This document shows, one piece after another, positions 37,428-49,644 of a stretch of 64,000 nucleotides of DNA. This DNA comes from Muricea muricata (lineage: Eukaryota; Cnidaria; Anthozoa; Malacalcyonacea; Plexauridae), in the NCBI GenBank assembly GCA_963855995.1, contig OY979718.1, positions 23,242,282 to 23,306,281 on the forward strand, read 5' to 3'. A program made the position numbers and the translations under genes. The number at the start of each line of letters is the position of its first letter. Position 1 is the first letter of the stretch. The notes under the pieces are model-generated. The model saw only the letters and a list, made by a program, of their open reading frames with translations. It ran no database searches and was not told the origin of the DNA.

Positions 37428-39756
37428 GGCGCCAAGGGCCATTTTATTATTTAGTCAAATATCATAATTACTTTTTATCATTGTTTATTTCACTAACCAA
37501 CTGTTACGATTGGTTACTCGAAATAACCAAAAGCACCTAAATCGCAATGGTTATTTAATAAATAAGTAAAATAACTATTTGTTGCGTTGGATCGATTATC
37601 GATCGGCTGCAGTGTGATATATACTAGTAATAATAAATGTAGGATAACAACATGAACTACATGAACGTAATATTGTAGGAGTCAAGTTAACATGTTTAAA
37701 ACAGTTTTGAATATGCTGTATGTCTTGATGAACGCGTGGTCTTGTTGCTTTCATTATTTGCAATGGGTCTCATTAGTTGTTCTTGCTATGTGCACTTGCA
37801 TTCTCTAGTAATTGTCATGTACTTGCATTTATTTGGTACACATATCATGGGTTAATTTGTGTTCCTCCCCCCTCCCCCCCCCCCCCCGGGTAGTACACAT
37901 TTAAATTTCAGATTATTTAATTCTACAGCATAAGTTTCCGAGCAATCAATATCACTAAAAAACTTCATGCTTAAGTTGCTTAGCGACGTTGAGAGCGAAT
38001 TCAAATCTGTTCAGTTTTTTTCACACCTGTATTATTCAAGAGCAGAGTAAGATATTTAGTAAATCATTGCTTACTGAATAACCAGAGGCATCCTGTATAT
38101 TTCCAAAACGACAATGCTGTACGCAAATACATGTACGCACAGCGTACCTATTTTGTTAATCTGCGACAAATTTCAAAGAATTCCACTAAGGACATAAATT
38201 ACTGCAGTGGTTGAAGAACTGCACACAAGATAACAAATCAAGCGGTTGTGTGATGATTAAATATTGCATTATTGGTCAAATGCTTATATCAGAAAACAAC
38301 TGTATAAATTCCCACAGTCACAGGCTTAAAATGAAGAGGGATATTTGATAAGCTCAGCGCCATCTTTCAAACAAGGAATGTCAACTCAACAATTTAACTC
38401 ACGATTTCACAGGGCCAAAACCATTTGCAAACCCGATCAATGCGTCGGGTTTGCACGCGTACCAAATTTACAAGCCACCGAGTATGCCACAATAAAGAGT
38501 AAAGCTAATAGATATAGATTCCTCTAATTTGTTTTCAAAGTGTTTATATGTGATACCCGTAGTATTTTAGTATAACTATACCATTACACAATGCACAACA
38601 TGTCCTTTTGGCTTTTGCATACGTTTGTCCTTTGCATACGTTTGTCCTTTGACACCACCTGATTTACATTCAATTTACATTAAAATTAATAATCTTTGGT
38701 TAGAGATTAGAATGTCGGCCATATTTCATTGTGGAAACAACAAAGTAGTGCACTAGGGTAAAAACTCCGCCCCTAAAATGTTGGTCAACACCCTTTCTTG
38801 TGCCTTCACGTGGGATTTCATTAAATCAAGCAGTTTTTAATCTTATGGCTATATCCACAAGTTATTGAAGAAAGAACCTATGCCATTCAAGTGCTGTGAA
38901 CAATTTCCACTATTACATCCCCAGAAGCTTTCATTGAGAATAAAAATATACTATTCATTGAAATTTGCCAACTGTGATCTGCGGACAACTAAAAACAAAA
39001 GAACAGAAAATACTTGAACATCGATGTCGCATCTTTGATGTCGTTTCAGTGTATACTGTATTTATCATTCATATTTGACATTCATATTGGAATTTAGATG
39101 TACATATAGTACATGGTATATTTGATTATATAGGAAGCCTCTGAGAAAATTAAAAAAAAGTTTTATATATCAACTTGACAAAATGTAGTTTTACTATTAG
39201 CTACTGTGGTGAAACATAAGATACAACATTATAGACCAAAATATACATTATGGCTATCACAGCCTCTCATTAGAATTGCGTTTTTATTAGCGTTGAATTG
39301 CATTTAACAACTAAAATTTAATAAATTACCTTTCTTTTAAAAGTACTAGCCATATATAGGAAACACTGCAAAACCTTGAAATAACCTCGATTTTAATAAG
39401 TTCCCAGCCTGAGTACAAAATAAACATTTAGTCCACTCCTGACTGCCGCCATTTATCGTGAATTTCTAGATCTGCCACTTTACTTATTTTACCACAAACG
39501 CGACTAAAATCAATCAGTATCCACCTGTATGTCTTATTTTATTCATCCGAAGCCGATCGGTGCGAGAAAACTGCTACTTAAGTGTGAAAACCACGTTTCT
39601 TTAGTGCAATTCTAAACAACGGAATTCCACTCCTCTTTCGTTCCCAACAAGACGGCCAAACATGCGCGGCATGATATGCGCGAGGACAAAAACTTCGAAG
39701 ACGCCGACAAGAGTGAGATTACTGCTCATGCAGTCCCCATACTATTGTATCTGGAT

Positions 39757-39972
39757 CTAATCCTTTTCTTCTTCAAGATGATTAGTGTAGTGTGTGTCAG
39801 TGAGCAAGTAATCCCTTAACGTAAGCTTGGAAGCAAAATAATTAACGAGAGCTGCCAGCAATCCCGAGACAATCATGTTCAGAACTAGAAAATCTAACAC
39901 CATGACATTCGAAAGAACATTCGTGAACAGAACAGCGAGAACTTGGAACATTTTTCCTGACGAATTTAACAT
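39757..39972 (-). CDS. Possible coding fragment with a hydrophobic segment
   Basis: A 71-residue frame reads FQVLAVLFTNVLSNVMVLDF, then LVLNMIVSGLLAALVNYFA, then a charged tail THYTNHLEEEKD. The two hydrophobic runs would suit a membrane protein end. No family was recognised, splice sites were not established, and chance cannot be excluded. Confidence 0.22.
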   Translation of the reverse strand: MLNSSGKMFQVLAVLFTNVLSNVMVLDFLVLNMIVSGLLAALVNYFASKLTLRDYLLTDTHYTNHLEEEKD

Positions 39973-40263
39973 GTAACACTGCTCGCAGTCTCAGTGCTTC
40001 ACTCTCTTGATGCTGTACATGACATCGTGTAATTTTAAACATTTAGATTATATATTATAGTACAGATTTATTGTAGGTTTATTCTATTGGTATATTAAGA
40101 TTATTATTCCTCTAGCTGACATGCATGAGTAAAATAAAATTTAAGTAAATATAAATAGTTTACCACCTTTGCAGACATGCCTCGAACGAACTGTTGCGTT
40201 GGTCAACCGCATTGCCGAAACATGCATGCTTTAACGTGCTATACATTGCATAGGGAAAATAAG

Positions 40264-40440
40264 TCATACTTTGTAGTTTCTTCAAGTATAAAACTAGAGA
40301 TATCCTGAATAAGGTGTGCATATTTGTAGTACACAATTTAATTTTAATTTCAAATTTTAAAATTAAATTGTGTACTACAACTATGCACACCTTATTCACG
40401 ATATCTCTAGTTTTATATTTGCTGAAACTATCAACTGGCC
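40264..40440. repeat. Near-perfect palindrome of about 177 bp
   Basis: Left arm with TATAAAACTAGAGATATC, AATAAGGTGTGCATA and TAGTACACAATTTAATTT; the right arm is its complement with few mismatches. The loop is under 15 bases at about 40349. It is a probable MITE or foldback. Confidence 0.75.
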
Positions 40441-40827
40441 AAGGATATTGTAGTTTCTTCCCCTATACCAAATCATATAAAAGCATGAGCACTAGACAAT
40501 CATGCATTATTCATAAGGCGATCGCCTGAATAGTATCGCCGCAACAAAAGAAGAAACAGATAAAAGAAAGTATACATGTAGGGAGTAAAAGTGTCCAGAA
40601 CCACCAAGAATAAAGAATTGCCAAGGAGTAGAGTTGTGCTCAGTAGCAGATAAAATAACTCGAAAAACTCGTGTTTCTAAATAACTCTATAAAAACACGT
40701 GACGCGCGAGTTGTTTTTGTGCACAGCAAATTTGAAAGACAAAAATACAAAATAGCGGCTTTCGAATAAAAAACATAAGAGGAGTTAGTCGCGAAAATGA
40801 GGCGAAAACGTACACATGTAAAAATTA

Positions 40828-41026
40828 CGAGTTGTTGAAGGTTGTTAAAAACAGGATTGAACAATGTTGTGCTGCCCACATTGTTCAATGTTGTCAACAA
40901 TACTGAACAATTTGTTGAGCCTGAATCAAGCCTGAAACCAGGTGTAACGGTGCTGAACAATATTGTAGACAAACATTCAACAATATGGGCAGCACAACAT
41001 TGTTCAATCCTGTTTTTAACAACTCG
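40828..41026. mobile_element. Inverted-repeat MITE next to the solitary ILEI exon
   Basis: CGAGTTGTTGAAGGTTGTTA then AAAACAGGATTGAACAATGT on the left; ACATTGTTCAATCCTGTTTT and AACAACTCG on the right. A related CAACAATATTGTTCAATATT block is at about 50198-50270. Confidence 0.7.
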
Positions 41027-41044
41027 AAATTTTTTGCTGTGTAG

Positions 41045-41093
41045 GAATCGTGGACCGAATGTGATTGAAGAAATAATTATAGATGTTAATTGA
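41045..41093 (+). pseudogene. Solitary last exon of an ILEI-domain gene (third copy)
   Basis: After an AG at 41044 the sequence reads NRGPNVIEEIIIDVN then TGA. This lines up with the last exon of the complete copy (LGPSVIEEIIHIPVTIN, stop). It is only 49 bases long. A 199-bp inverted-repeat element (40828-41026) ends 18 bases before it and may have displaced the 5' part of the exon. I found no matching upstream ILEI exons between 34 and 41 kb. It could be a relic of an older third tandem copy, or the last exon of a diverged gene whose other exons I did not recognise. Confidence 0.5.
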
Positions 41094-41537
41094 TATTATA
41101 GAGAAAAGATGTGTGCGTCAGTGTGTCTGCATGCTATTTACACTGCCATGTATATAACACAAGATATAAAATGTTGGTAACACTTCCACTTTGTAGAACC
41201 AATTGAGTCAGCATATGTCGCAGATATGTTCCTAAATAACGAATTGAATAATTTCGCTATTTGTTAAAAAAAACCCTGGTAGTTTTTTAGCTTTATAAAT
41301 AATTACGCCATAAAGTAGGGTGCTAACAACATAGAAGACCGGGTTTGGAAGGCCGGCAAGGGCCACGTGTCTGACTTCTCCTCGCTATATGTTGAAAGTT
41401 CCGTTATGTGACCAGTTAGAGAGCACAAATTTGAGATCAGCTAGTAGACTGTGTACTATGGATGTCGAAATGCTCGATGGAATTTAATTATTAGTTGCCT
41501 GATCAAATTACCAATTTTTACAAAGCGTGTCTATAGC

Positions 41538-43431
41538 TCACGCATTATCACGAATTTTTTCAAAAGCGTATGCCACATTCAGCACCGTCACCTCATCAAA
41601 CATTTTACCAACAATCATCATTCCAACAGGAAGTTGGTTTAAAAATCCGGCGTTTATCGACAGAGCTGGATGTCCTGAAACATCAAATGAAGCAGTATTG
41701 CTGCACATTTCGAAGGCTTTTTCCTGACACTCTGAAGGTAGATAAAAAGTTAAAAATTAAGAAAAAATACATAATCGCATAATTAATAAATAAACTATGT
41801 TTAATTCTACTTCTATACGTAGTTCCACTTTGTTTCTTATATGTATAAAATTTATTGACATAAAATGTTTACAAAAATTTCTGAAAAACATTACAAGAAT
41901 TAGTCTGTAATAAAAATAATCTGCTAAATTTATTTGTGGACATCAAGATGATACGAGTGCGATTTTTGCAACTACATGTCAAACACCTTTGGTTGAACTC
42001 GTTTGAAGGAGTCAAAGTAAATAATAAAAAGGCTTGAACAATTCAATGCAAGATATTTTGATGTATGACAAGTACTCAGCCTGGGTTCCACTGAGCAGTT
42101 TGACATCAGAATTTGAACAGGTTTTTTTTAAGGTGTATGAATCAATAGAGTATAAGGAACTCTACAGTAATTACCTATTTATATTGTTAAATTGCCCATT
42201 CACATTTGAACATCACACATAAGTGTATGATGTGACGCAACCAGTTTTATTGTTTTTAGCAAAAAAAAGTAGTTGGTGAAATTAACTAGAAATTTATTGA
42301 TTTAAAGAGTAAAAATAATTATTTAAAAGAATTAACAAAAAACATTGACCATTTATAAGCCAATTATTATCTTTAGTTGGTTTGACCAATTACTTTTTTC
42401 TAAGAACAACTCTTATTTCAGTTACTCAGATGCATCGAAACCAACTTTTTTATCATCTGAAACAGTTTGTGGTAGTAGTTGTATGTAATAGTGGGAATAT
42501 TGCAACAAAGGTAACCTTTTTTATGTAAATAATTTAACTAGTAAATGAATTCTGAATTGATTTAGCTGGTATAAGTAAGGATATTTACAATAGTTATTTT
42601 ACTCCACCGGAGAATTATAAATTTACTCCAAAAGTGGAATAAAACTAAAAGGTACAGAGCTACTCCTTTTCTGGAGTAAAAATTACTCCACCTAACACTT
42701 GAGTAGATTTAACTTCATGAAGACATGGCTCGAAAGTCCTTCTTTCTCAATCGCCCTTCACGCTTCATAACAGTTACCATGTTGAGAAAAATTCAATTAT
42801 GAAAAATAATAGAGAGGTTCAGATTTGGCTTCCAATACCTCTACCGCTACCTTAATCTATCTTTCAGCCAATCAGATGTGCCGGATGTACCCGATTAACC
42901 AATCGAATCGTTTAAAAATCGGGAGAAGATAGCGGTAGTGGTAGAGGAAGTCAAATCTGAACCTCACTGACGTTTAAATTAATACGACATAATTGTAATT
43001 ATAAGTCGGGTTTATTCGGAAAGCGAGACTGCAGCACCATTGTAAGTAGCCGGGACAACTGGCCCATGTAATCTGCTCCTAAAGTGGAATTTCTATCTTC
43101 ACTCCAAGTAACGGCCTGAACTGCGCTTTGCGCCGCTGAATCGGAGATAATATCAGTGAATTTGAAACTAGGCACCCTCCTTTCTTCTATGTTTATAGTA
43201 AAAGCGTTTTCCCTATGTTTATGCCGCATACATATGAGCGATGCACACTTCTAGTACTCACCAGATAAAGAAGCGTTCTTGGAAGGAAATTTTGAAGCTG
43301 TTTTAGGAATTGTAGGCATGATAAGAACATCATGTTTCTTGAATGCTTCATCGTACGCCTGGCGCATATCTTGTCGCAAATTTTGACACTTATTATAATA
43401 ATATGCGTCATAGTTTTTGTCACGAAGGTAC
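41538..43431 (-). CDS. Amidase-signature family enzyme, two C-terminal exons
   Basis: Two minus-strand exons join in frame: 43431-43262 (ending TCTG|GTGAGT) and 41731-41538 (after TTCAG, ending TGA). The joined protein reads RDKNYDAYYYNKCQNLRQ, then AYDEAFKKHDVLIMPTIP, and finally FDVSGHPALSINAGF, LPVGMMIVGKMFDEVTVL and YAFEKIRDNA. These are the usual C-terminal blocks of amidases: the AYDEAF..DVLIMPT.P block, the F.VSGHPA...P.G block, and the LPVG.MIVG..FDE..VL..AYAFE block. The family hydrolyses amide bonds with a Ser-cisSer-Lys triad, and fatty-acid amide hydrolases belong to it. The catalytic exons with GGSSGG were not found upstream; they may lie past the Penelope relic at 45.2-46.5 kb or be lost. 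It converges on the solitary ILEI exon, with stops about 450 bases apart. Substrate is unknown. Confidence 0.78.
42600..42715. repeat. Short palindromic TTTACTCCA repeats
   Basis: ACTCCACCGGAG, ACTCCAAAAGTGGAAT, CTACTCCTTTTCTGGAGTA and ACTCCACC, with AAAGGTACAGAGC in the middle. The arrangement, including AAAGGTACAGA, resembles the subterminal repeats at 47040-47260. Confidence 0.5.
42814..42965. mobile_element. Palindromic MITE
   Basis: GAGGTTCAGATTTGGCTTCC at the left and, inverted at the right, GGAAGTCAAATCTGAACCTC. Second arm blocks are CCTCTACCGCTACC and GGTAGTGGTAGAGG. It lies in the amidase intron. Confidence 0.7.
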
Positions 43432-43644
43432 CTGAAATGCGAAAGACAAATTCGTGTTAGGCAATAAAAATTGTATTTATGCCTTGCTTTGTCAGCGACG
43501 CAAATCTTCATTGCAGGCGTAAGCCTGGGAAGAGAGCTACTGTATTAATTAAGTCCATCCGGCTGTTAGACCCATGCATACAGCAGCAAAGCTACTGTTG
43601 CTTTGTACATATAGTTCAATGAGTCTCAACCGGGAGAGTGAAAA

Positions 43645-43727
43645 ATACTTTACCCGCGGTGAGAATCGAGATCACGACCTTGATGTTGCTAGCATCCTGC
43701 TCTACCGTCTGAGCTGCGCGGTCTAAG
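43645..43727 (-). repeat. tRNA-derived SINE head
   Basis: The minus strand reads GACCGCGCAGCTCAGACGGT AGAGC, with an A-box-like GCTCAGACGGTAGAGC and a B-box-like GATCTCGATTCTC about 35 bases later. Stem pairing is poor for a functional tRNA and the sequence runs on into a unique body, so SINE is more likely than tRNA gene. Confidence 0.5.
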
Positions 43728-44288
43728 TACGAATTGCGCGTGTGAATTATGATATTTAAGTAATGAATGTCGTAAACATAACTCGTTTATATCAATGCAG
43801 CAATGAACAATACTTAGTTGGACAATGATTTATGATACGGTGGTGTTGTTCACTTAATTGGGAATAATTTTTGGAAGAAATGCTTTCAAGTGAATTTGCG
43901 TAAAGTAAATAAAAATAAGTTTTATTTAAAATAAGTTTTATTCTAGCCACAGGCAGGAAGACATTAAAGAAAAGAACATAATCCAAAGAGTAGCATCTTG
44001 AAATCCACGATATGGATTAAAACAAAACGAAAATGAGTTTGTGATATTTCGACCGACAGAAGTTCTACAAGGACGTCACTACAAAGGAATTTGTCGAAAA
44101 GAGTCTGATTACAGCGCAATGAAAAGGGGTAAGGAAAATGTTAGAGAATGATTAGTGGAACAGGATGACCTCTTTGCTGGCTTTGAGACCAGAATAAAGA
44201 GAAAGGACAAAGAATTTTATGTATGGAGCTTAAAGGAATAAGAGAAAGTTAGATGTGCTAGAGTTTGCGATTTTGATTTTATCACTGA

Positions 44289-44366
44289 AAATGCAGAACC
44301 AGGCAGAAAGTAGGAAGTGTTGGCAAGAAATGCAGAACCAGGCAGAAAGTAGGAAGTGTTGGCAAG
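44289..44366. repeat. 39-bp tandem duplication
   Basis: Two identical units of AATGCAGAACCAGGCAGAAA followed by GTAGGAAGTGTTGGCAAG. Confidence 0.92.
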
Positions 44367-44848
44367 ATTTTTGTCTCTGTTCGTGTACTAAGATTACCGA
44401 GTATAAGTTCGCCTATTAGATTATTCAATGGTGTTAGAAAGCTATTTTCTAAAAGCTGCACACATGGCTATTTCAAAGTCTGCCGTCTGAAATATACAAC
44501 GGCGTATTAAGAATGAGGTCCTTTTCTTTCGAGAGTAGTGGCAGGTTGCCATTTACCATCATCTCCATAAATCCGAGCAAGGATTATTTGACCAGTTTAA
44601 AATTCTCTCAGCCTGATGTTGATCATGGTAACTCTTCATCTCAACCTGCTTATACAAACTACGGTGGTAGTATTTGGTTCACCAAAGAGAGCATTGTGCT
44701 TAGCTCGGGGTGAAGGAAAAGCTTCAGGGAAGACGGGCAACCAGTGGTGCTGTGCTGCGTACTTCGATAACTTATTAGTACAGTAACAAATAGTAAGCGA
44801 GTAATCTAGAGTAAGCGAGATTGAATACTTAACGTTTCTAAGCAGGTT

Positions 44849-45061
44849 TTAAAAGTCTAAATTTTCAGGCCTAAACATTAGATGCAAGATAGTGCTGCAA
44901 TATCCGATTCTTAGGAAATCTTCCACAGACTGGGATGGAGGCTCGTTATCGCTCACAAACTGCTCAGATAAGCTATGTAATGCGGTAATTGTAGCTTCAG
45001 CTGTTGCCTTTTCGTAAGGTCTGATCACTTCTGGACATTGGGAAAGGGCATCCATCACCAC
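44849..45061 (-). CDS. Possible coding fragment, unidentified
   Basis: The minus strand reads VMDALSQCPEVIRPYEKATA, EATITALHSLSEQF and PPSQSVEDFLRIGYCST, then stops. Composition looks protein-like (amphipathic, few rare residues), and it lies upstream of the amidase exons on the same strand. It does not match amidase blocks I know. It may be a transposon fragment. Confidence 0.25.
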   Translation of the reverse strand: MVMDALSQCPEVIRPYEKATAEATITALHSLSEQFVSDNEPPSQSVEDFLRIGYCSTILHLMFRPENLDF

Positions 45062-45214
45062 TCGTGACTTCTTGGTATAATCTTCGTTCGTGCCGCAATT
45101 CCTAGATGAGCTTCATGTAACACTTTAAACCATGCCAAAGATACATATAGATTTCAGATAACCCAATCATAATTGCTAACCTTATACAAAACAGTATACA
45201 ATACATGACACGTT

Positions 45215-46500
45215 TTTGTTTGTTAGGGATTTATTTCAACAAAATATACCTTTGGACGAAACTATAGAAATCATTGCTCGACAACTTTTTCGTGATTCGG
45301 AAAGTTTTTCGCGGGTTGAATTTGTCAAACTTTTTGCTGCGAATTAAAAATTGTCATTTCATATTTAAAATTTTATGATCAAGTTGATGGTGTTGCTATG
45401 GGCTCGCCCCTCGGCACATAATCGTTTTCCTCTCTTTTCATGAAAAAAAAAATGGCTCAAAGATTGTACTGTACATTTTAAACCATTTGCACTATCGTCG
45501 TTTTGAATATCTTTTCTTCTTGAATAATTTAAACTCACAACAACCTAATATTAAATTCACATATGAAATTGAAAAAGATTATTTCCTATTCCTTTTCTTG
45601 TTGTAAATATCATGTTTTCTGACGGTATTTTGTCGACATCCGTTTACCAGAAGCCTAAGTTAACGTTTTGATAGTTTCCTAGAAAGAAGATTTAATCACT
45701 TTTATTTTGCTATTTTGATATTTCATCTTCTTGCGCTATTTTTCATGCTAAAGTTGAAAAATTTAAAAAGATTATGATTTTAAACGGTTATTTAAACATT
45801 TTTTTAAAAAACAGTCATCTACTTCTGAGCTTAATGAATCTGAGAGGATTGTTCTTTTTATGCTTCCCTTTTTAGGTGTACATTCCGTTCAAATTCGAAA
45901 TCAAATTAACAAACTATTTTCTTCGGCCTCTCTACTTATTCAAATTCGTTGTACTTTTCGACATATGCAAAGAAGACTTACCGCATTCCCTAGCTTAAGT
46001 TCAAGATCGCACATTGTTTATAAATACAAGTGTCAATGGTACGTGCAATGTATGTTGGCGAAACCGAAATCATGAGCGCATTTCTGAACACAGGATATTT
46101 CGGCCTTTACTGGTAAACCTCTTTTAAAAACTCCTCTCTCTAACATTCATTCTTTCTTTTCTGTTGATTTCTCCATTTTGTCAACTTGTTCTTCATCCTT
46201 TGAACTTTTGTGAAGAGAAAGTTTACTTATCTCGAAACTTAAGATATCACTTAATGCCAATCTTACTTCTGCACCTTTAACTTTGTATAATTAATCCTGC
46301 TGTTAACCTAATTGCATGCCCTTTGTATATGTCTTGTATTATATATCTTGTACTGTAATGTTATATGTCCTTAGCGTTGTTATTGTTAAATCACCATATG
46401 ATTTGTTTAAATCTTTAACCGTTTTTTGTTAATTTAGGATAGCCACTTGACCTCACGCCCCTTCTGCATGTAGCAGCTGACTAAGGGGATGAAAGATTTA
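45215..46500 (+). mobile_element. Degenerate Penelope-like retroelement (RT and GIY-YIG relic)
   Basis: Broken reading frames in order: DLFQQNIPLDETIEIIARQL, then FYDQVDGVAMGSPLG (reverse-transcriptase block typical of Penelope-like elements) at about 45380-45420. Next comes a segment ending VYQKPK (about 45640), then LPFLGVHSVQIRNQINKLF and SRSHIVYKYKCQ with a WYVQCMLAKPKS tail at 45860-46073. That last part matches the region leading into the GIY-YIG endonuclease (YKYKC..CYVGETS in intact relatives). Many stops and shifts show an old copy. The 3' part runs into GCAGCTGACTAAGGGGATGA at about 46470. The tail of the hammerhead-bearing repeats elsewhere in the window suggests the same broad class. 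Confidence 0.8.
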
Positions 46501-47574
46501 ATTAAGATTCTTCATGAACTTGTCATAGTAATTTTGGTCAAACAAATCTCGACCAAAATGGGATGGACCCGAGTTATCTACGACGACTAAAAGTAGGCTC
46601 AAATGCCACACAATAACATTTAAAATTTCTGTACAAGTTTACAGTTTGATCTTGCGTGCTTTTTCTTGCTAAAGTTAGAACACTTTGTCCCTTTATCAGG
46701 TTTCGACGATTTATCATGCTTCCAACGTTTCTAGATCTGTCTAAAATTCATTTGATGTGATGCCTTTCCACCTATCTTGTTATTGTTGCACGAAAAAGCT
46801 GGCGAAATAGCTGGGACCACGAGGGTAACTAGAGCTGGAAAAACGCGAATATATGAATAAACACCAACCAATTCTCCTTCTAGTGGAGCCTCTGTCTGAG
46901 ACATCCTCGTCGGCTGTTTCGAGACCCTAGACAAAGGCGTTGTCAAAGGTATAATCGTCAGCCAACATTTGCTTTTTAGTGTTACTGCTTCTAAGATAAC
47001 AGATGAACCGATCGCGCATATACACTGTTAATTTGAAGGTGTTAAAATAACACCAAAAATGGTGTCAAATAAAAAGGTACAGAATAACACCCTTTTGGGT
47101 GCTATTTTGACACTACCATATCGGGTGTCAAATTAGCACCTACAGAGGTGTCAATTTAGCACCTTTTTTGGCGTCAAAATAGCACTCTTTTGGTTGTCAA
47201 AACAGCACCTCATCTTGGTGTCAAAATAGCACTTCTTTTGGTGTCAAAATAGCATTTCATTACCCGTTGTTCTACCGCTTTGAGACAGGTACCAAAATAG
47301 TTTGACTCAGTCAAACAACCGCCCCAGCTAATTTGACTGTAGTTTTAGCACACTTCAAAACGTTTCCCACCCAAAAATACTATCAAAACTTAGGTTTAAA
47401 AAGATTTATTCCAGTTCATCTATTTACATTTCTGTCGACTTACTGGCATAAAAGTTCTAACTCCCTAACAAGTTTGTGAACTGACACTCTTTTCTTTGCC
47501 TGTTGTGGATTGTTCAAAAGAACAGCTTATACATTTTCTACATCAGATGTGTACTGCATTTTAAGAATATATGT

Positions 47575-47749
47575 TTAAGAATGTTCTAACCACGGTATCA
47601 CAGCAATGGGAACATCGCACTGGCCTTTAACATCAAGACGCAACAACACTTGTTCTTCCACAGCACTCAACAGGGGATTGAGGCTTTACAAGTCTCCTGA
47701 GCCAAGAGAAATAAGATTTCAAAATTTCTTCATCCATCAATTCATCTTC
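47575..47749 (-). pseudogene. Degraded last exon inside the 4.76-kb element
   Basis: After GTTTTAG the minus strand reads EDELMDEEILKSYFSWLRRL. After a one-base shift it continues NPLLSAVEEQVLLRLDVKGQ, then CDVPIAVIPWLEHS and TAA. It probably belongs to the same gene as 49845-50046. A piece KKEVKDMIEMYLKAE at about 48410-48455 may be a middle exon. Confidence 0.5.
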
Positions 47750-49570
47750 CTAAAACACAAAAGTGAATATTTTACTTTTTATAAATACTTCATTGACAAC
47801 TTGATTTCTTCCTGGAATCCTAGAAGACCATTTTAAGCATGACTACAGATTGATCTGAAAACACCACGAAGAGTACAAATTTTTATCAGTGCTATTGACC
47901 ACAGTTGCATTCTGATTTCATATGCATTTATAACTCATTGACACAAAGACATCCCAGTTACCAAACACTTGTAAGTCTCTGCTTACTATATAATCAACTT
48001 ACTTATCAAACCCTTTTAATAGTAAATGGCCATACACTACTTGTATTAATAAAACGATATTGTAAAGCCTAGTTCACACAATAGAGTAACTATAAGGCCT
48101 ATAAATGGTGTGACTTCACCAATGCAACAATTGCTAAATGCATTCATCACTCAGGAGAGATAAGCATGGGCACAAGGAAAGGAAATTAAAGCTCAAACTC
48201 AAAAAGAACTCTCTGTACAATAGTATTGATATATTCATATGAAAAGATACATGACACTACAAACAACCCAAAATTACGTACAACCCAAAATTACGTACTA
48301 GATTACATACCAATCTCTTTCTCAGGATGTCCTCTGCCAATTACGATTCCATAAACAAGCTAAGGTTACCAGGCTCTTTTTTAATGAACCACAGGCCCAA
48401 GTAATTACTCTGCTTTGAGGTACATTTCTATCATGTCTTTTACTTCTTTCTTATCAGATGTAATTCAACCAAATTCTGCCTTTACCTGATCATAATTAGA
48501 AAGAATTCAAAATGTTTACAATTACAAATACAACCTACTTCAGAAGTGCCTATATGTCACAAAATTTTTTATTAAATACAAACCAGGACTAGAGTGTATT
48601 GCAATATATTGTTCAATAATAGCATGACGTAAACACTTGAGAGGTTGACTAGAGCCTAGCAGAAGGCAACCCATGTTAATACCACACATACTATACATAG
48701 GAAATATATGTGGAATTTAATCCATTTAGCTGCTGAACTTCTTAAAATGGGTTGAGGAGAGATATTTGTTTCAAATATGCCAAATTTTGTTAGATATTCC
48801 TCTTACCTCCTCATTAAAATAACACAACATCTATGATTAGATAACAAATTGATCCATTAGGCATAAAATTTCAAAATATTGAGATTTGCATTGTCTGATA
48901 AACTTCATTTAGCTGTCATACAATGAATTTGACGATTGTAAGCCGAGCAGCAAATGAAGCATGCTACACATTTAATAATAGAGATAACTGCTCTGCCACT
49001 TCAAATTAGATAATTTCACAATTATACAGAAGTTCATCTTCAGTGCTTTTCACACAAGTGCTATTTGTCAGTATTGGACACTGATTCAGCACTGAGCAAG
49101 GGCCCTAAACAAAAGCAATCACCCCCTTGAAGTATTTAAAATGGTTTATTTCCAGGGGGTGACTGCTTCTGTTTAGGGTACTGCTGAGCAATGAGCCTCA
49201 GCATGTTTATCTATTTTAATTTTATGCCACTACTGTTACTACTCATGTAGCATTCTCTGTTTGTCGCACAGCATTAGCTCGGATTGTTGTCGGTAACTAC
49301 ACTACAGAAGTATGTTGTAGTTAAATTTACCATAAGACAACTTGACAATGCAAAATCTAAATATTTGGAAATATTAGGATGTTTTATTGAAGGAATTGTT
49401 ATTCTAATGAGATTATATATGGGAAGGTAAGTGGAATATCCAAGAAAATTTGGCATATTTTTAATAAACTCCTGAGCCGTGGCCATGCTGGAGTGCATAT
49501 TGCAGCTTCATTGATTAATGTCAAGACCAATACCACACAGGAAGTCACCACACTAATCAAAGCAGGAAAG

Positions 49571-49644
49571 GCCTTAGCAGGATTCAAATGTGTAATCTGT
49601 GGATTAATAGTCCAGCACTTCTCCAATTGAGCTACATGACCAAA
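49571..49644 (-). repeat. tRNA-derived SINE head, nested
   Basis: The minus strand reads GGTCATGTAGCTCAATTGGA with an A-box TAGCTCAATTGG. A degraded B-box CATTTGAATCC follows about 35 bases on. It continues into a non-tRNA body toward 49450. Confidence 0.5.

Larger units (their letters stand above)
35370..40263. other. Long non-coding stretch, one weak ORF
   Basis: No recognised gene. It holds a diverged tandem repeat at 37316-37427, a C-run near 37866-37887, and doubled CATACGTTTGTCCTTTG near 38625-38650. The only frame worth noting is at 39757-39972 on the minus strand (separate entry). Confidence 0.5.

Noticed and set aside
40160-40529. Overlapping frames on both strands with near-identical ends.
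   Set aside because: Mirror translations of the palindrome at 40264-40440.
42999-43229. 76-residue minus-strand frame next to the amidase exon.
   Set aside because: It lies inside the amidase intron, does not match amidase blocks, and has no clear splice sites.
43645-43727. Functional tRNA gene.
   Set aside because: A- and B-box-like words are present, but stem pairing and the B-box are degraded and the sequence continues into a SINE-type body.
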